Shown here: piece after piece, positions 54,144 to 64,000 of the stretch
Position numbering within the stretch: the stretch's first letter is position 1
How the letters are laid out: each line of letters opens with the position of its first letter
Source: Flabesymbios commensalis
Lineage: Eukaryota > Annelida > Polychaeta > Terebellida > Flabelligeridae
Reading direction: 5' to 3'
DNA: 64,000 nt
Assembly (NCBI GenBank): GCA_964017125.1
Contig: OZ024914.1
Coordinates: 16,230,420-16,294,419 of the forward strand
Position numbers and translations under genes: made by a program
The notes under the pieces: generated by a model
Database searches by the model: none
Seen by the model: only the letters and a program-made list of their open reading frames with translations
What the model was told of the DNA's origin: nothing

Positions 54144-57100
54144 TACAGACAGACAGACAGATATTTTATTGACAGAAAGAAAGTCAATCCAGACTTATTT
54201 GTCATAGAAATAGAGATATGTACATGTATATACAACATTGTTAATTTGTTAAAATCATATGACAATATACATAGTAGGCCCTATGACATACATAACTAAA
54301 ATCATGTTAACTGGCATTGCCATAAGAAACACTGGGTATATACATAAAATAAGATTGAAAGGCATTGCCAGGGTAACATAAGGTCTATCATTTTGTTTCC
54401 CGCACCAAAACCAGAGATAAAATAGCTACTATGTATGACATGCTAATTATATATATAGTAGCAAAAAAGACACTCTGGAAAGCGTAGAAACCTAGAATAT
54501 ATACAAGTGCATAATTATGCTATAGTAATTTGAGAATGTATTAGGACAATGTTAAAAATTACACGATATTTTTAAAAATCAAATATTATATCATGCAAGT
54601 ACAATCAATGTGACAATCTGCGACACAGGTAGCTCCGAGCCATGTGACCATGCAAGCACAGTCGCTATGAACTCGGCGATTCCCTGATATAGTGATGCAA
54701 ATTTAATAACAGTAATACCACCGAAACACAATATATACAAACTAATAAAAGTCGGACATGGTGGTTCGTCGACTGCCAACAAAGTATAGCATCAGAACCA
54801 TCCATATTATCGAGTGTTGGAGACTTAGTGATGTAATAAGAATAAAAATTACGGATAATAATTATGCGTGCCATTCACGCAGGACATGGCACTCACACAA
54901 TAGCAATAAAGTTTGTTTAATTAACTAGTGATTTATTATCTATATGGCCCTCGCACAAAAACATTACAGCTTATTTTAATTCACCATATTGTTTAGTTCA
55001 TACCATTTCACTCACGACCTAGTTAGTACCACATACTTAGGAGTTACAATCGAAGAAAAACATTCCCGACCTCATAAAGAAAATCAGTGGACTTAGCAAC
55101 TCTGAAATCCTCCATAAGGCCCCACCTCGTCTGATAACAAAGGCGACGGAAACGTCCCTAACCGGCCCTAAAAAGCCAAATAATAAGATCCGAGAGCAAC
55201 AGCCGTCCTGATATGTGGTAATACCCAAGTCAGATCATGAAGGCATGATAATATGGATAATATAGCGAAAGGTGACTTGTGATTGTTCTACATAAAAATA
55301 TAACGTTAAAACGATAATAATGACACATAATCATGATCATGATGATAATAATTAATCATGCTAGTCACGACACACATACAAAATATTTCAGCTTGAAAAT
55401 GAATTTACATTTATCATACTCAATATTTTTAACCCTTAATTTGTTTAAAACAACCATAGATAAATTTTGCTAGCGACTTCACCACTGTTATGTCTCTAGA
55501 TGTCATAATTCGTAGAAAAATATCATTTGTTGGTTGCATATTGATAATTCCGGCTATAGAATTAAGCAAGATTTCGCGCTCATTGTTCATGGCATTACAG
55601 TGGAGAAGAAGGTGTATTTCGTCGTCAATTTCGTTTGATTCACACCTTGTGCATATTCGTTGGTTTATTGGAGTTATTGGATTATTGAATCGTCCTCTCT
55701 CTATTTTTAAATCATGTGAGCTCATTCTATATCTCGCCATTGCTGTTATGAGGTGGTTCCCTTTTATGTTTAAGATGTATGGTTCCACACACAAAGATTT
55801 TTTCACTAATGAATATGTGCGCAGCTTACTTGGACTCTCGATATCTTGTCTCCACCGCTGTGTAAATATTCTAACAATTGAATCTTTAAAGGAAAGCATG
55901 AATTTATTTGTATTGCCAATTGCTGCGTCTCCCAAGCTTGGTCTAGCCCGGTTAGTTCAAGGACAGACCGAATACACGAGCACCAGTTTGTGAATCCAGT
56001 GCCATCTAGCTCTAGTAGCATATTGTAGGCATTTCTGACAGGGTGGTTCTGAGATAGGTCTAGAATTCTACACCAATATTTTACAGCTTTTATATGTTGC
56101 CTGATAATCAATGGAAACCGTCCTGTGTCACCATAAATTGCAGGAGTGGGTGTTTGCTTCCTAACACCCAGCGCTGATTTTATAAATTTTAGATGTATTT
56201 TTTCCAAATCGTTAACACTATCACCGGTATACCATATATCACTTGCATACTCTAATATGGGCAGTATTTGACAATCAAAAACCTTGAATGCAATAACAGG
56301 TGACAATTTACCGACTACGGGACGAGATTGCTTGTGTAGAGAAAAAACTGCTTTACCAGCTTGCGAAGCGAGATGGAGAAACGTTTCTTTCAATACATTC
56401 TTAGGATATTTAGTGCTATATACAACCCAAGGTATTTATATTTTTCATTTTTTTCTATTATGTCATCACCATAGTAGAAGCTGTCACATTCTGACGTATG
56501 ACGTTTGTTAAATATGAGAACTTTTGTTTTAGGAATGCTGACTATTATATGCCACAGAGAAGCATACTTATACAGGGCAGTTAATTGCTTTTGCAATCCA
56601 TTTGCAGAATCTGAAAAAAAGGACAAGGTCGTCTGCAAATAACAAATATACAATTAATAAAGGGTCTACGGGGATACCCTCACCTTGATCAAATGATTTG
56701 GATATATCCTGCAGAAATTCTGTAAATAATTTGGGGCTGAGCATACCACCTTGCAGGACACCAAATTCGCTTTTTAATATCTCGCTGATGCATGAATCCC
56801 ATTTTACACGGCACTCAGCTTTAGAGAACATACTCTTTATTACATTTAAAAAATTGCCGTTTATTCCTCTGCTCAGTAATTTATAGTACAGTGCTGATCT
56901 GTCAATATAGTCAAATGCTTTTGTAAAATCAACAAAACATGTATACAGGGGCTTTGAAAGACACCTTTGCTTATCTATAATGGCACATAGTATAAATATA
57001 TTATCAGTCGTCCGGGAGTTACTTCTAAAGCCGGCTTGAAAGGGATCATTATCATAGCATACATCATTTTTAAAAGACAGTCTGTTATTAAGTACAGATT

Positions 57101-57860
57101 CAAATAATTTCCCAATGCATGGCATTACTGTAACTTTCCTGTAGTTATCGGGCACGTTATGGGCAGCTTTTTTGTGAACAGGATGAATTATACCAGTGGC
57201 CCAGCTTGATGGATATTCTCCATTGGCTATAATGGTATTAAACAGTAAAACTAGTGCTGGTAAGAGCTCATTACTACCATGCTTGTAAAATTCCGCAGGA
57301 ATACCATCTATGCCTGCCGCTTTTTTGCATTTTAATTTTCCAATTGCTTTTTGAATTTCGTCTATAGTTATGGGGCTGTTTAAGAACTGTAACAAATCAG
57401 ATTGTCCATTTTCTACCTTCTCATTAATATCATTTGGGGATGATTTACCTAGCTTCATTATATTATTCATGTGATCGTAGTCAAAATAGTCAACATGAGG
57501 AGGGTGGACTTGTTCTTCAAAATATTTCACAAATTGTGACAGGGTAGGACCTTTGGTTAAATTTCTAGGTTTTAAAGATTTCCAAAATTTCCAGTAGGAA
57601 TTTGGATCTTCTGTTCTCATATTTTCAAGCTGACTAAGTTTGACTTCTTGGTAATGTCTTTTCTTTTTCTGGATTAATTGTTTATATTGGCGTAACATTA
57701 TATTATATTCACTTTGACGTGTGCTAAATTTCTTATCTTTAGCAATATTATTTAAAACTTGTTTTAGAGATTTACATTCCTTATCATACCAAGGGTTTGA
57801 AGGAAAGTTATTTGTTATGTTTTTCCTACACTTTGATTGATGCTGCATATAAAGCATATA
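54144..57860 (-). mobile_element. 5'-truncated LINE with reverse transcriptase
   Basis: Minus strand. A 429-codon frame (57857-56568) carries reverse transcriptase blocks: AAGIDGIPAEFYK, PVHKKAAHNVPDNYRKVTVM, FVDFTKAFDYID, GVLQGGMLSPKLF (~366-378) and catalytic FADD (~407-410). The thumb and C-terminal parts continue in three further frames (56653-56390, 56393-55806, 55935-55429), so at least three frameshifts separate them. The last piece has CTRC-x(7)-DEIHLLLHC, a zinc-knuckle-like motif. A 1.3-kb 3' UTR ends with AATAAAATATCTGTCTGTCT. The endonuclease domain is missing, so the copy is dead. Jockey/CR1-like group; exact clade not determined. Confidence 0.9.
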
Positions 57861-58621
57861 AAGTTATTTTGTATTTAGAAGAGATTACGATGATAATGAT
57901 TATTATGTCGAAACAAATCTTTAAAAACACGTATGCACTAACAGGTAAATGAAATATACAGTATGCGATTCTGTACATGGAAATAAAATATACTTTATGA
58001 TGACCAAATTTATATTTGTTTTGTGTCACTTTAGTTGTTACACAAAAGCGTTAAAATCTGGACATTTTTTGTATTTTACTTTCTTAAAAAGTGTTTTGTA
58101 AAGTGTTCTATGACTATATTATTACTTTTACCATAATATATTATAATTAATTACTTAATTGTGAGCTATGGTAATCATATCATTTGCACACAAAACCGTG
58201 TGAGACCAGTAGTGGGGAAAATAGCAGTTGATCAATACTCAAGTTGGAGTTATGACTGTCACGTCGTGCTTAATATGTTGAGTGTTAAGAGCTATGACCG
58301 TGATAAAAAATACTTACACATTATGAGTAGATAGTGTGAATATCGATAGCAATTGGTAAATTCACTGACACAAGTTATGACTGTCACTTGACCACTTGAC
58401 TGTGTTGTTATTTCTACATTTCTGTAATCATTTCACACAGCGATAATTGCACTCATAAAACTCACAGATATGAGAAACATTGGACATAATTGCACTCCAT
58501 ATAATAAACACAGATATAATAAACACTACGAGATGCTATGTTGTTTCAGAACAGAAGTTCTGCAAGGTTCAAAATTACAGAGGTTTTTTCACCGTTTGTA
58601 TTAAATTAGATTTTATCACTA
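57861..58621. other. AT-rich spacer with array remnants
   Basis: From about 58245 the words GGAGTTATGACTGTCAC, ATTTCACACAGCGATAATTG and CACTCATAAAACTCACAGAT match unit 3 near 35660-35900, so this is the diverged tail of a unit. No gene. Confidence 0.4.
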
Positions 58622-58662
58622 TTTGAAGTTGTGGGTCGTGGTAGCGAGACATAACTTCAAGT
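58622..58662. repeat. AACTTCAAGTG hairpin repeat, unit 6
   Basis: TTGAAGTTGTGGGTC and GACATAACTTCAAG pair around GTGGTAGCGA, as at 38597-38635. Confidence 0.6.
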
Positions 58663-59984
58663 GAGTGAACATTACTCATATTTGCATAATGTGAGACCAA
58701 ACATTTACAATACATTCTGATTAAGCAAAGATTTATTTCACAAAACTGGTATTTAATATAATATGATATTGAAATCTATTATAGTCGTGCTTATAGCGCT
58801 TAGTGAATTGGGATCCTCTACTAGTATACTGTGCTGTCGCTATTACATATCATGCTGGGTTTGTTTATGTTAAATTTCATTTACAAATATACTCCAGAAC
58901 CGCTTATTTCCTCCAGTATAAAAATAGAGGTCTAAAAATCTGCTCTGAGAAATTACTCCTCTTAGTATCGTACTCCACTGTGATTAATATTTCACTCCGC
59001 TACAACCCTCATAATATTCACCTTTCCTGTCGACTCCTATTCTATTATGAGCAGATATTACGCTGTGTATCTCTACAATCGACCAATGAAATTAATATAG
59101 AAAACAGATTCGCTATAAAATGTATTTTTTGGGGGGATTAAATGGAAAAACTAATAATACATTTTTTTTTTTAAATTGAAACTCAGCATTAATAAAATCA
59201 GTAAATAATAAAGTGAACACTACATTTTAATACATTTTCACTATATAAAATAGATAAAAATTGATTTTAAAAATGCAAGTAATTACTTGTTGAGCATGAT
59301 ATACTGTTAATTTAATCAGAAATAATTAAATAATCTTCTTATGTATTTACATATATAATAAATTTCACGTTGTGTTATGTATATTTTCATTCATCGAAAA
59401 CGTTATCACTAAAATAAAAAATGTCTGACATAAACATCTCAAATAGTGATTAAAAAATTATCGCTGATATTACAGTGCTCAAAGTAAAACGTAGGTAGCA
59501 GGATAATCCGTGCATATTAATCTCGATATATATATCGTCAGTTACATTGTTATTAATACAAAATTACGGAGTTGTCCTAATTATATAACAAACTACCAAA
59601 TGGATAATACAAATGAAATTGATAAACAAGCATAGATTTGAATTGGTCTGAAATAATAATATACGACTCCTTTAGAAATTTGTTTGTTGATGATCAGCAG
59701 ATTGTGATATCAATTAAGATATGCTATCTTAGTGACTTTAATTTTTGGACATACATATTTACTTCTGACTAATACTAGATTACCTGCATCTCTCTAAATA
59801 TATACATATTTATATTCTTATATAAATATTTATTTATTCACTAACTTGTGTCCTAATTGATAGACAGGAATGAATCAGATTTAAAAAAAGTGTAATAAAG
59901 GGAAGGTGTTAGTTTTGACAACCGGTTTTTTATAAAAGAGGTACAATAGTAAAACAATTATTTAACCACAAGCACGCCATAATA
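58663..59984. repeat. Unit 6 distal flank with block V
   Basis: Block V (58885-59070) has TCCAGTATAAAAATAGAGGT, AAATCTGCTCTGAGAAATTA, GTCGACTCCTATTCTATTAT and GCAGATATTACGCTGTGTA, as in 38395-38560. The remainder is AT-rich and unassigned. Confidence 0.45.
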
Positions 59985-60330
59985 GATAATAGAAGTGGGC
60001 CATCGAAAAAGTTGTGAACACCAGAGTGGAAAAACATACTTAATAATTACTAACTAGATTTGTTTAGTTTACATTATACTACAATGGGAATGAGGTCATA
60101 GATAAAATTCAGAGACGAATCATAAGTGCAATTGGTACAATTAGTAAAGTTCAACCATTATCCCATCGTTGTTTCAGTGTTAGTCTAATATCTGAGACGA
60201 GGGTCCGACATTGAAACGACACCGGGCTGTTGAATTATGCAATAAGTAGGGGGAGCATGTCATAAAGAATGGATACCGACAAGATAAAGTGGTACATTGT
60301 AAAATATCCTCACTCAAATGTAAAATTCAA
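59985..60330. promoter_or_regulatory. Conserved distal element R, unit 6
   Basis: GTTGTGAACACCAGAGTGGA, AACATACTTAATAATTACT and AAGATAAAGTGGTACATTGT are recognisable but strongly diverged. It contains the same GGCCCAAC-type scrap as unit 5. Confidence 0.35.
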
Positions 60331-60649
60331 ACATTTTGTTCGAATTTCGGCAAGAATGACGAGTCTTATTACGCTATCTATTATTACTACCAAATTGGAC
60401 ACGTTACGGCATAATATGTTTAAAGGTCGATTTTACACAATACATAAATGACATATTAAGCAAAATTACCATCGTACATTATTACATCATACCCATTTAC
60501 CAGCACTGATGATATTAAATGTATTTTTTGTGGTCGTGTTTAAAAATCTTATCCTCCTTGGTAAGATATTTTACAAGCATAGTTTTCTTCGTGTATCTAG
60601 ATTCCACAAGGTAATAAAAAAAATTATTCAATGTAAAACTTAGTGAGTG
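60331..60649. other. Unassigned spacer, unit 6
   Basis: AT-rich. Only GGTAATAAAAAAAATTATTC next to module U resembles unit 5. Confidence 0.3.
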
Positions 60650-60960
60650 AGTTGGAACTACTATCTGGGGCTTAGTGGGTGGGTTGAAATTTTGTCTGGA
60701 AAGAATGAGGGAGCAACTGATTAAAGTGAGATCGATCCATATTGGCAAGTGTTGTCACTTGTACCAAATAGCCGGCCGTGAACGCAGGCGTGGATTACGT
60801 TTTTATGCCTGTGTTGTTTGCAGCTTTGTTATACAACTCTATCAGGCTTCTATTCAAGTCATGTGTTGAACACACCCTTTAAGGCTAATCTTGTGAACAC
60901 TTTTAAACCCACACTATCAACCCACACCAGACCCTTTGGATCGGAATAAAATACGCAATT
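60650..60960 (+). promoter_or_regulatory. Upstream module U, gene 6
   Basis: GGGCTTAGTGGGTGGGTTGA, AAGTGTTGTCACTTGTACCA, CGGCCGTGAACGCAGGCGTG and CTGTGTTGTTTGCAG. GGCGCC is lost in this unit and the module is diverged, yet the gene is intact. Confidence 0.4.
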
Positions 60961-61389
60961 TAAATACGCAATTTAAACAGAAAGGTAATTATTATTTTCA
61001 CCCAGTATAACAAAATCTGTATAGCGGGCATGCAATTGAGCAAATTTTTACATAATAACCAACTTTTATATAATGAATAAAATAGATTTACCTTAATCAT
61101 GAGCATTGATAATAAATATATGTAAACGTTTTAGGGTGTAATATCAAGTTTTATATAACATAATAAAAAAGATCATTAATAGTACTTTTACAAGGAGCGA
61201 ACTTGATTTCAGAAACGGAAACATTAATTAACTGGATATAGATTATAACATATATTTTCCATTAAAAAAAAACATACTACAACATAATTGTTAATGCCGA
61301 GATACATAATTACTAAACATATTTAAAAAAAATAATCCATGTAGACGGTGGTGGTCAAGGGGTGCTAATTTTTAAGCTTATGGTTAAGA
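60961..61389. other. AT-rich spacer, unit 6
   Basis: No gene. AAGGGGTGCTAATTTTTAAG at the right end matches the pre-promoter sequence of gene 5 (about 50408). Confidence 0.35.
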
Positions 61390-61665
61390 GATCTGTCGAT
61401 GACCACTGTTAAAGCACCCGCTGGCAGATAGCGACACCTCCACCCTGAGTGATGACGTCATCGCTACCTGTGCTAACACCAATGACGTCATCCAATACGG
61501 CCCCCACCACACCCAGCGACCAATCAGAGAGCGGCTCTGATTGCTTTCACTGCGGTGACCAATCGGAGAGCGAATTTAATTACTCTCAGCGAGGGGTGAG
61601 GGTTATTACCCCCCATAATATTTTGTATATAACTGCTTGACCCCTGTCGGCAAATCATTCTCAAG
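61390..61665 (+). promoter_or_regulatory. Core promoter of homeobox gene 6
   Basis: GATGACCACTGTTAAAGCAC, GACACCTCCACCCTGAGTGA, TGACGTCA at 61453 and 61483 (30 bp apart), CCAATCAGAGAGCGG twice with variation (61519-61531 and 61558-61572), GAGGGGTGAGGGTTATTACC and TATATA at 61626-61631. The CCAAT block is partly duplicated only here. Confidence 0.75.
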
Positions 61666-61752
61666 CGATCTGCTCAACTTTTTTCACGCTTCTGGATATT
61701 TTACAACTTTGGATACTTTACTATTTTGGATTATACACGTCTTCAGAACAAA

Positions 61753-62784
61753 ATGGCTGATTTTCCAGCTATGTCTAAGAACTGCTACATGTTCTTGATT
61801 GACAACTTGCTCAAAGCTGCACCAGTGGATATCAGAAAAGGGTCAGGACTTGAGGCCCCTTTTCACCCAGCTTTTCGTGCTGATCAGCAGACCTCAGTGT
61901 CTAGTGTCAGACATCATAACCCAGTTCACCAGATTGTCCACGCTAATCACTCACAGAACCGGACAAGGACCTCACCTGTCAATCTAACTAGGTTACCACC
62001 CCCTTCTACTTCACCAGGATTCAGACCAACTTCAGTCTCACCTTCTCCTTCAGAAACATCAAGCATTTCAGGTAAATACAGCTAAACATCTTGTCGTAAT
62101 ATTCTATTCATCTTGTCTTCTCTTTAATTATCACTGCACTAAAAGTTTGATCAATGCCATACGATAGTAGACTTAAAATAACAAAAATGTCGATTATTTT
62201 ACTCATATAATGAGAAAGAATAAAGCCGCAGCCTTAATATAGTGTTATTAGTTATATTATGCAATCTATATGTAACAATGTGACTTTTATATTGATAATC
62301 ATAGTGCTGATGTCTTATGCTGTTTTCTATACTGTTCTCTTTTATTGCTACAGATACGGAAAGTGTGTCATCTGCTGGTGGAAAATCCAGAAAAGGAAGA
62401 AACAACTTTGGTCCCAAGCAGATTGAGCAACTTGAAATCCGCTACCAGCAGCAGCGCTACCTGTCACCAGAAGAGAGAACTCAGCTCGCCAGAAAGCTGA
62501 GACTTTCAGACAGACAAGTGAAGACATGGTTCCAGAACAGGCGTATGAAGGAAAAGAGGAGTGTCCAAGACAATGACCTGCGCCAGATGATGACATCACC
62601 ACAGGCTGCCATGCACCAGATCGCAATGGCCGCTTCTGTTAGAACCAGCCCACCTGCTGCAATGCCAAACATGCCATCACAGTTTGTACCTCATTATGGC
62701 ATGCCTTCAGTGATCAACAATACAATGATGGCACAACAGATGCAATACTCTAACTTCTCCTCGCCCTCCATGACTAGGTTGTGA
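61753..62784 (+). CDS. Vent-like NKL homeobox gene 6 (two exons)
   Basis: Exon 1 is 61753-62071 and exon 2 is 62354-62784, with a 282-nt phase-1 intron, giving about 249 residues, the longest copy. The N-terminus has MADFPAMSKNCYMFLIDNLL (eh1-like at 12-18). The Ser/Pro/Thr-rich linker spans ~70-106, and the homeodomain ~118-177 has Arg5, Thr47, Gln50 and Asn51. The tail TSPQAAMHQIAMAASVRTSP, then SNFSSPSMTRL, is full length. It comes closest to the consensus of the array and looks fully functional. Expected role: nuclear DNA-binding repressor of the Vent type, recognising TAAT-type sites. Confidence 0.85.
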
Positions 62785-63165
62785 GGGAGCAAAAACAACA
62801 CCATTAACATTATAGTGCTTCCACAGAGAAACTACTATCTCTCATATCACAATTGCAATTGATTCGCCTTATTTCACGCAACAATACCCTTTTTTGTTAA
62901 GACTGTTGTTGCTTTGAGTAGTCACGACCAGGCTGTGTGACAGTACGCCTCCAGCAATCAAATCAAGGTCAATCTAGCTTTTAGGGACCATAAAATAGTT
63001 TGTCAAACTGCTGTTATTCACAATTACAATTATAGTGCTTCAAAAATAGAGTTTTTCATGATCATCCAAATCATTTATCTTGTTCATAATATTGTTACTG
63101 TTTATTTGTTATGTTTTATTATGCTCTTAGTTGGCGATATTGTCACTGAAACTTACAATAAATGT
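62785..63165 (+). terminator. 3' UTR and poly(A) signal, gene 6
   Basis: AATAAA at 63157-63162. It has ATTATAGTGCTTCCACAGAG, a second ATTATAGTGCTTC near 63030 and TCATGATCATCCAAATCATT, in which the octamer has one change. CGATATTGTCACTGAAACTT precedes the signal. Confidence 0.75.
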
Positions 63166-63194
63166 ATCTTAATATTATGTAATGTTTGTCGCTT

Positions 63195-63440
63195 TTTATC
63201 AGCTTTGATCCAGACTACGACTGTCACCCCTCCCCCCCCCCCCAACGATACAGGTGTTTAATCACCTCAAACTGTGAATAAGACTTAATCGTATTAATTG
63301 TCTCTATTCAATCATTTTGTCTCCGGATTTAATTGGTCACCTGCGCTCCTCCTCACAATACACATCATTAGTTTCAGTCAATCACATATTAAACCGTGAA
63401 TGATCATACGACAAGTAGCTCATTCGCAAGGTCAAAAGTA
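63195..63440. repeat. Post-poly(A) conserved block W, unit 6
   Basis: TATCAGCTTTGATCCAGACT, a C-run, GTGAATAAGACTTAATCG and TTGTCTCCGGATTTAATTGG are collinear with the other units. Confidence 0.6.
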
Positions 63441-63987
63441 AACAGTTATGGACAATGAAAAGTTTTTAGCCCTTTAGCTCGATATTATTTTTAAAATATT
63501 TGATGTGATTAACGAGCCTCTACGCATGAACATAAAAATAGTATTCTTTCACAAATGTACAACGTATTCTAGAAGATAAAAAATAACGTATATTTGATAA
63601 CATCAAACCAATAATTATAGAAATTTATACTCTTTCCCATTTTAGTCATGTTCCAAAATATAAATATAACTGATATTCTTGAACGTTTAGAAGTTCTAGA
63701 AATTTTGGAAAAAACTGCCGCCCTGAAATTACATGCCCTGGATTAGTTCAGGTGACCAAGCCTTCAGTTGTCAAAGTCGTCTATTCATAAAAGTGCATAT
63801 TATTTTTCACGAATGTACACTTTTTATACTAATTTCCGTTTTTTTTCTCTCTGTATACATTTACCTGCTTACATGCTAAGAACGCATGAGCAAAATTGAC
63901 ACAGCGAAAAACCTTGAAATATACGTCTCATGAAAATGTAAAATGAATCATGTATAATACATGTATAGCCATGTGACTCGATTTTAT
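63441..63987. other. Unassigned AT-rich 3' flank, unit 6
   Basis: CTGATATTCTTGAACGTTTA near 63670 resembles the GATATTCTTGACCCTTTGAT of units 1-3, but the rest is unassigned. No gene. Confidence 0.35.
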
Positions 63988-64000
63988 GTGGAGCCTCCGT
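63988..64000 (+). mobile_element. Possible SINE cut by the window edge
   Basis: TGGAGCCTCCGT at the end matches the start of the second tRNA-like head of the SINE at 37803-38116 (GGGAGCCTCCGTGACC). Only 12 bases are visible. Confidence 0.3.

Noticed and set aside
55490-55993. A 167-codon + strand frame.
   Set aside because: It is the shadow of the LINE coding sequence on the minus strand.
1-64000. LTR retroelements, Polintons or other virus-derived elements.
   Set aside because: No long terminal repeats, capsid, protease, integrase or viral polymerase sequence was recognised. The only reverse transcriptase belongs to non-LTR LINEs.
1-64000. A paired-class array such as sea urchin pmar1/micro1.
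   Set aside because: The homeodomain has Thr47-Gln50 with YLSPEER and lacks paired-class hallmarks; the NKL/Vent resemblance is much better.

Overview
This is AT-rich genomic DNA from an animal. It has intron-containing genes, TATA promoters, AATAAA signals, LINEs, tRNA-derived SINEs and MITEs. The main content is a head-to-tail tandem array of small homeobox genes, all on the + strand. Start codons lie at 9595, 21884, 31953, 42703, 50772 and 61753, so the repeat period is about 8-12 kb. Each gene has two exons: a ~100-106 codon N-terminal exon with a candidate eh1-type repressor motif, and a second exon holding the whole homeodomain plus a Met/Pro/Ser-rich tail. The homeodomain (YLSPEER, KTWFQNRRMK, Thr47, Gln50) looks most like the Vent/VENTX family of the NK-like ANTP class. 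Vent genes are known from chordates and I believe from other deuterostomes, so an invertebrate deuterostome (hemichordate or cephalochordate) is a reasonable guess. The species cannot be fixed from this sequence alone.

Layout. 1-6.4 kb: no array sequence, but duplicated repeats, a TTAA-flanked MITE, a cluster of three TGACGTCA sites and LINE debris. 6.4-14.5 kb: unit 1, whose downstream flank holds a 773-bp offset duplication carrying an extra, truncated homeobox exon. 14.5-27 kb: unit 2, with a ~4.6 kb private insertion upstream. 27-37 kb: unit 3. 37-46.6 kb: unit 4. 46.6-53.5 kb: unit 5, a degenerate gene copy with a frameshifted exon 1 and a collapsed intron. 54.1-57.9 kb: a 5'-truncated, frameshifted LINE. 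58.6-64 kb: unit 6. The right edge may cut into another SINE, and the array may continue beyond it.

Each unit repeats the same non-coding parts in the same order. A distal element (R) carries a conserved string around AAACGGGGACAAAGTGG. An upstream module (U) lies ~1.0-1.7 kb before the ATG and often contains GGCGCC. The compact promoter has E-boxes, paired CRE-like sites, CCAAT, a GGGGTGGGGGTTATCACC block, TATATA and an initiator. The 3' UTR has a conserved octamer-like block and AATAAA, followed by a conserved post-poly(A) block (W). Units 1-3 also have a downstream CRE/nuclear-receptor/GATA-motif module (E). Shared transposon insertions show units 2 and 3 to be sister duplicates. Coding exons are almost identical between copies, including at silent sites, while introns have diverged. 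That suggests gene conversion or very strong constraint on the exons.

All statements are from reading the sequence. No database search or alignment program was run.
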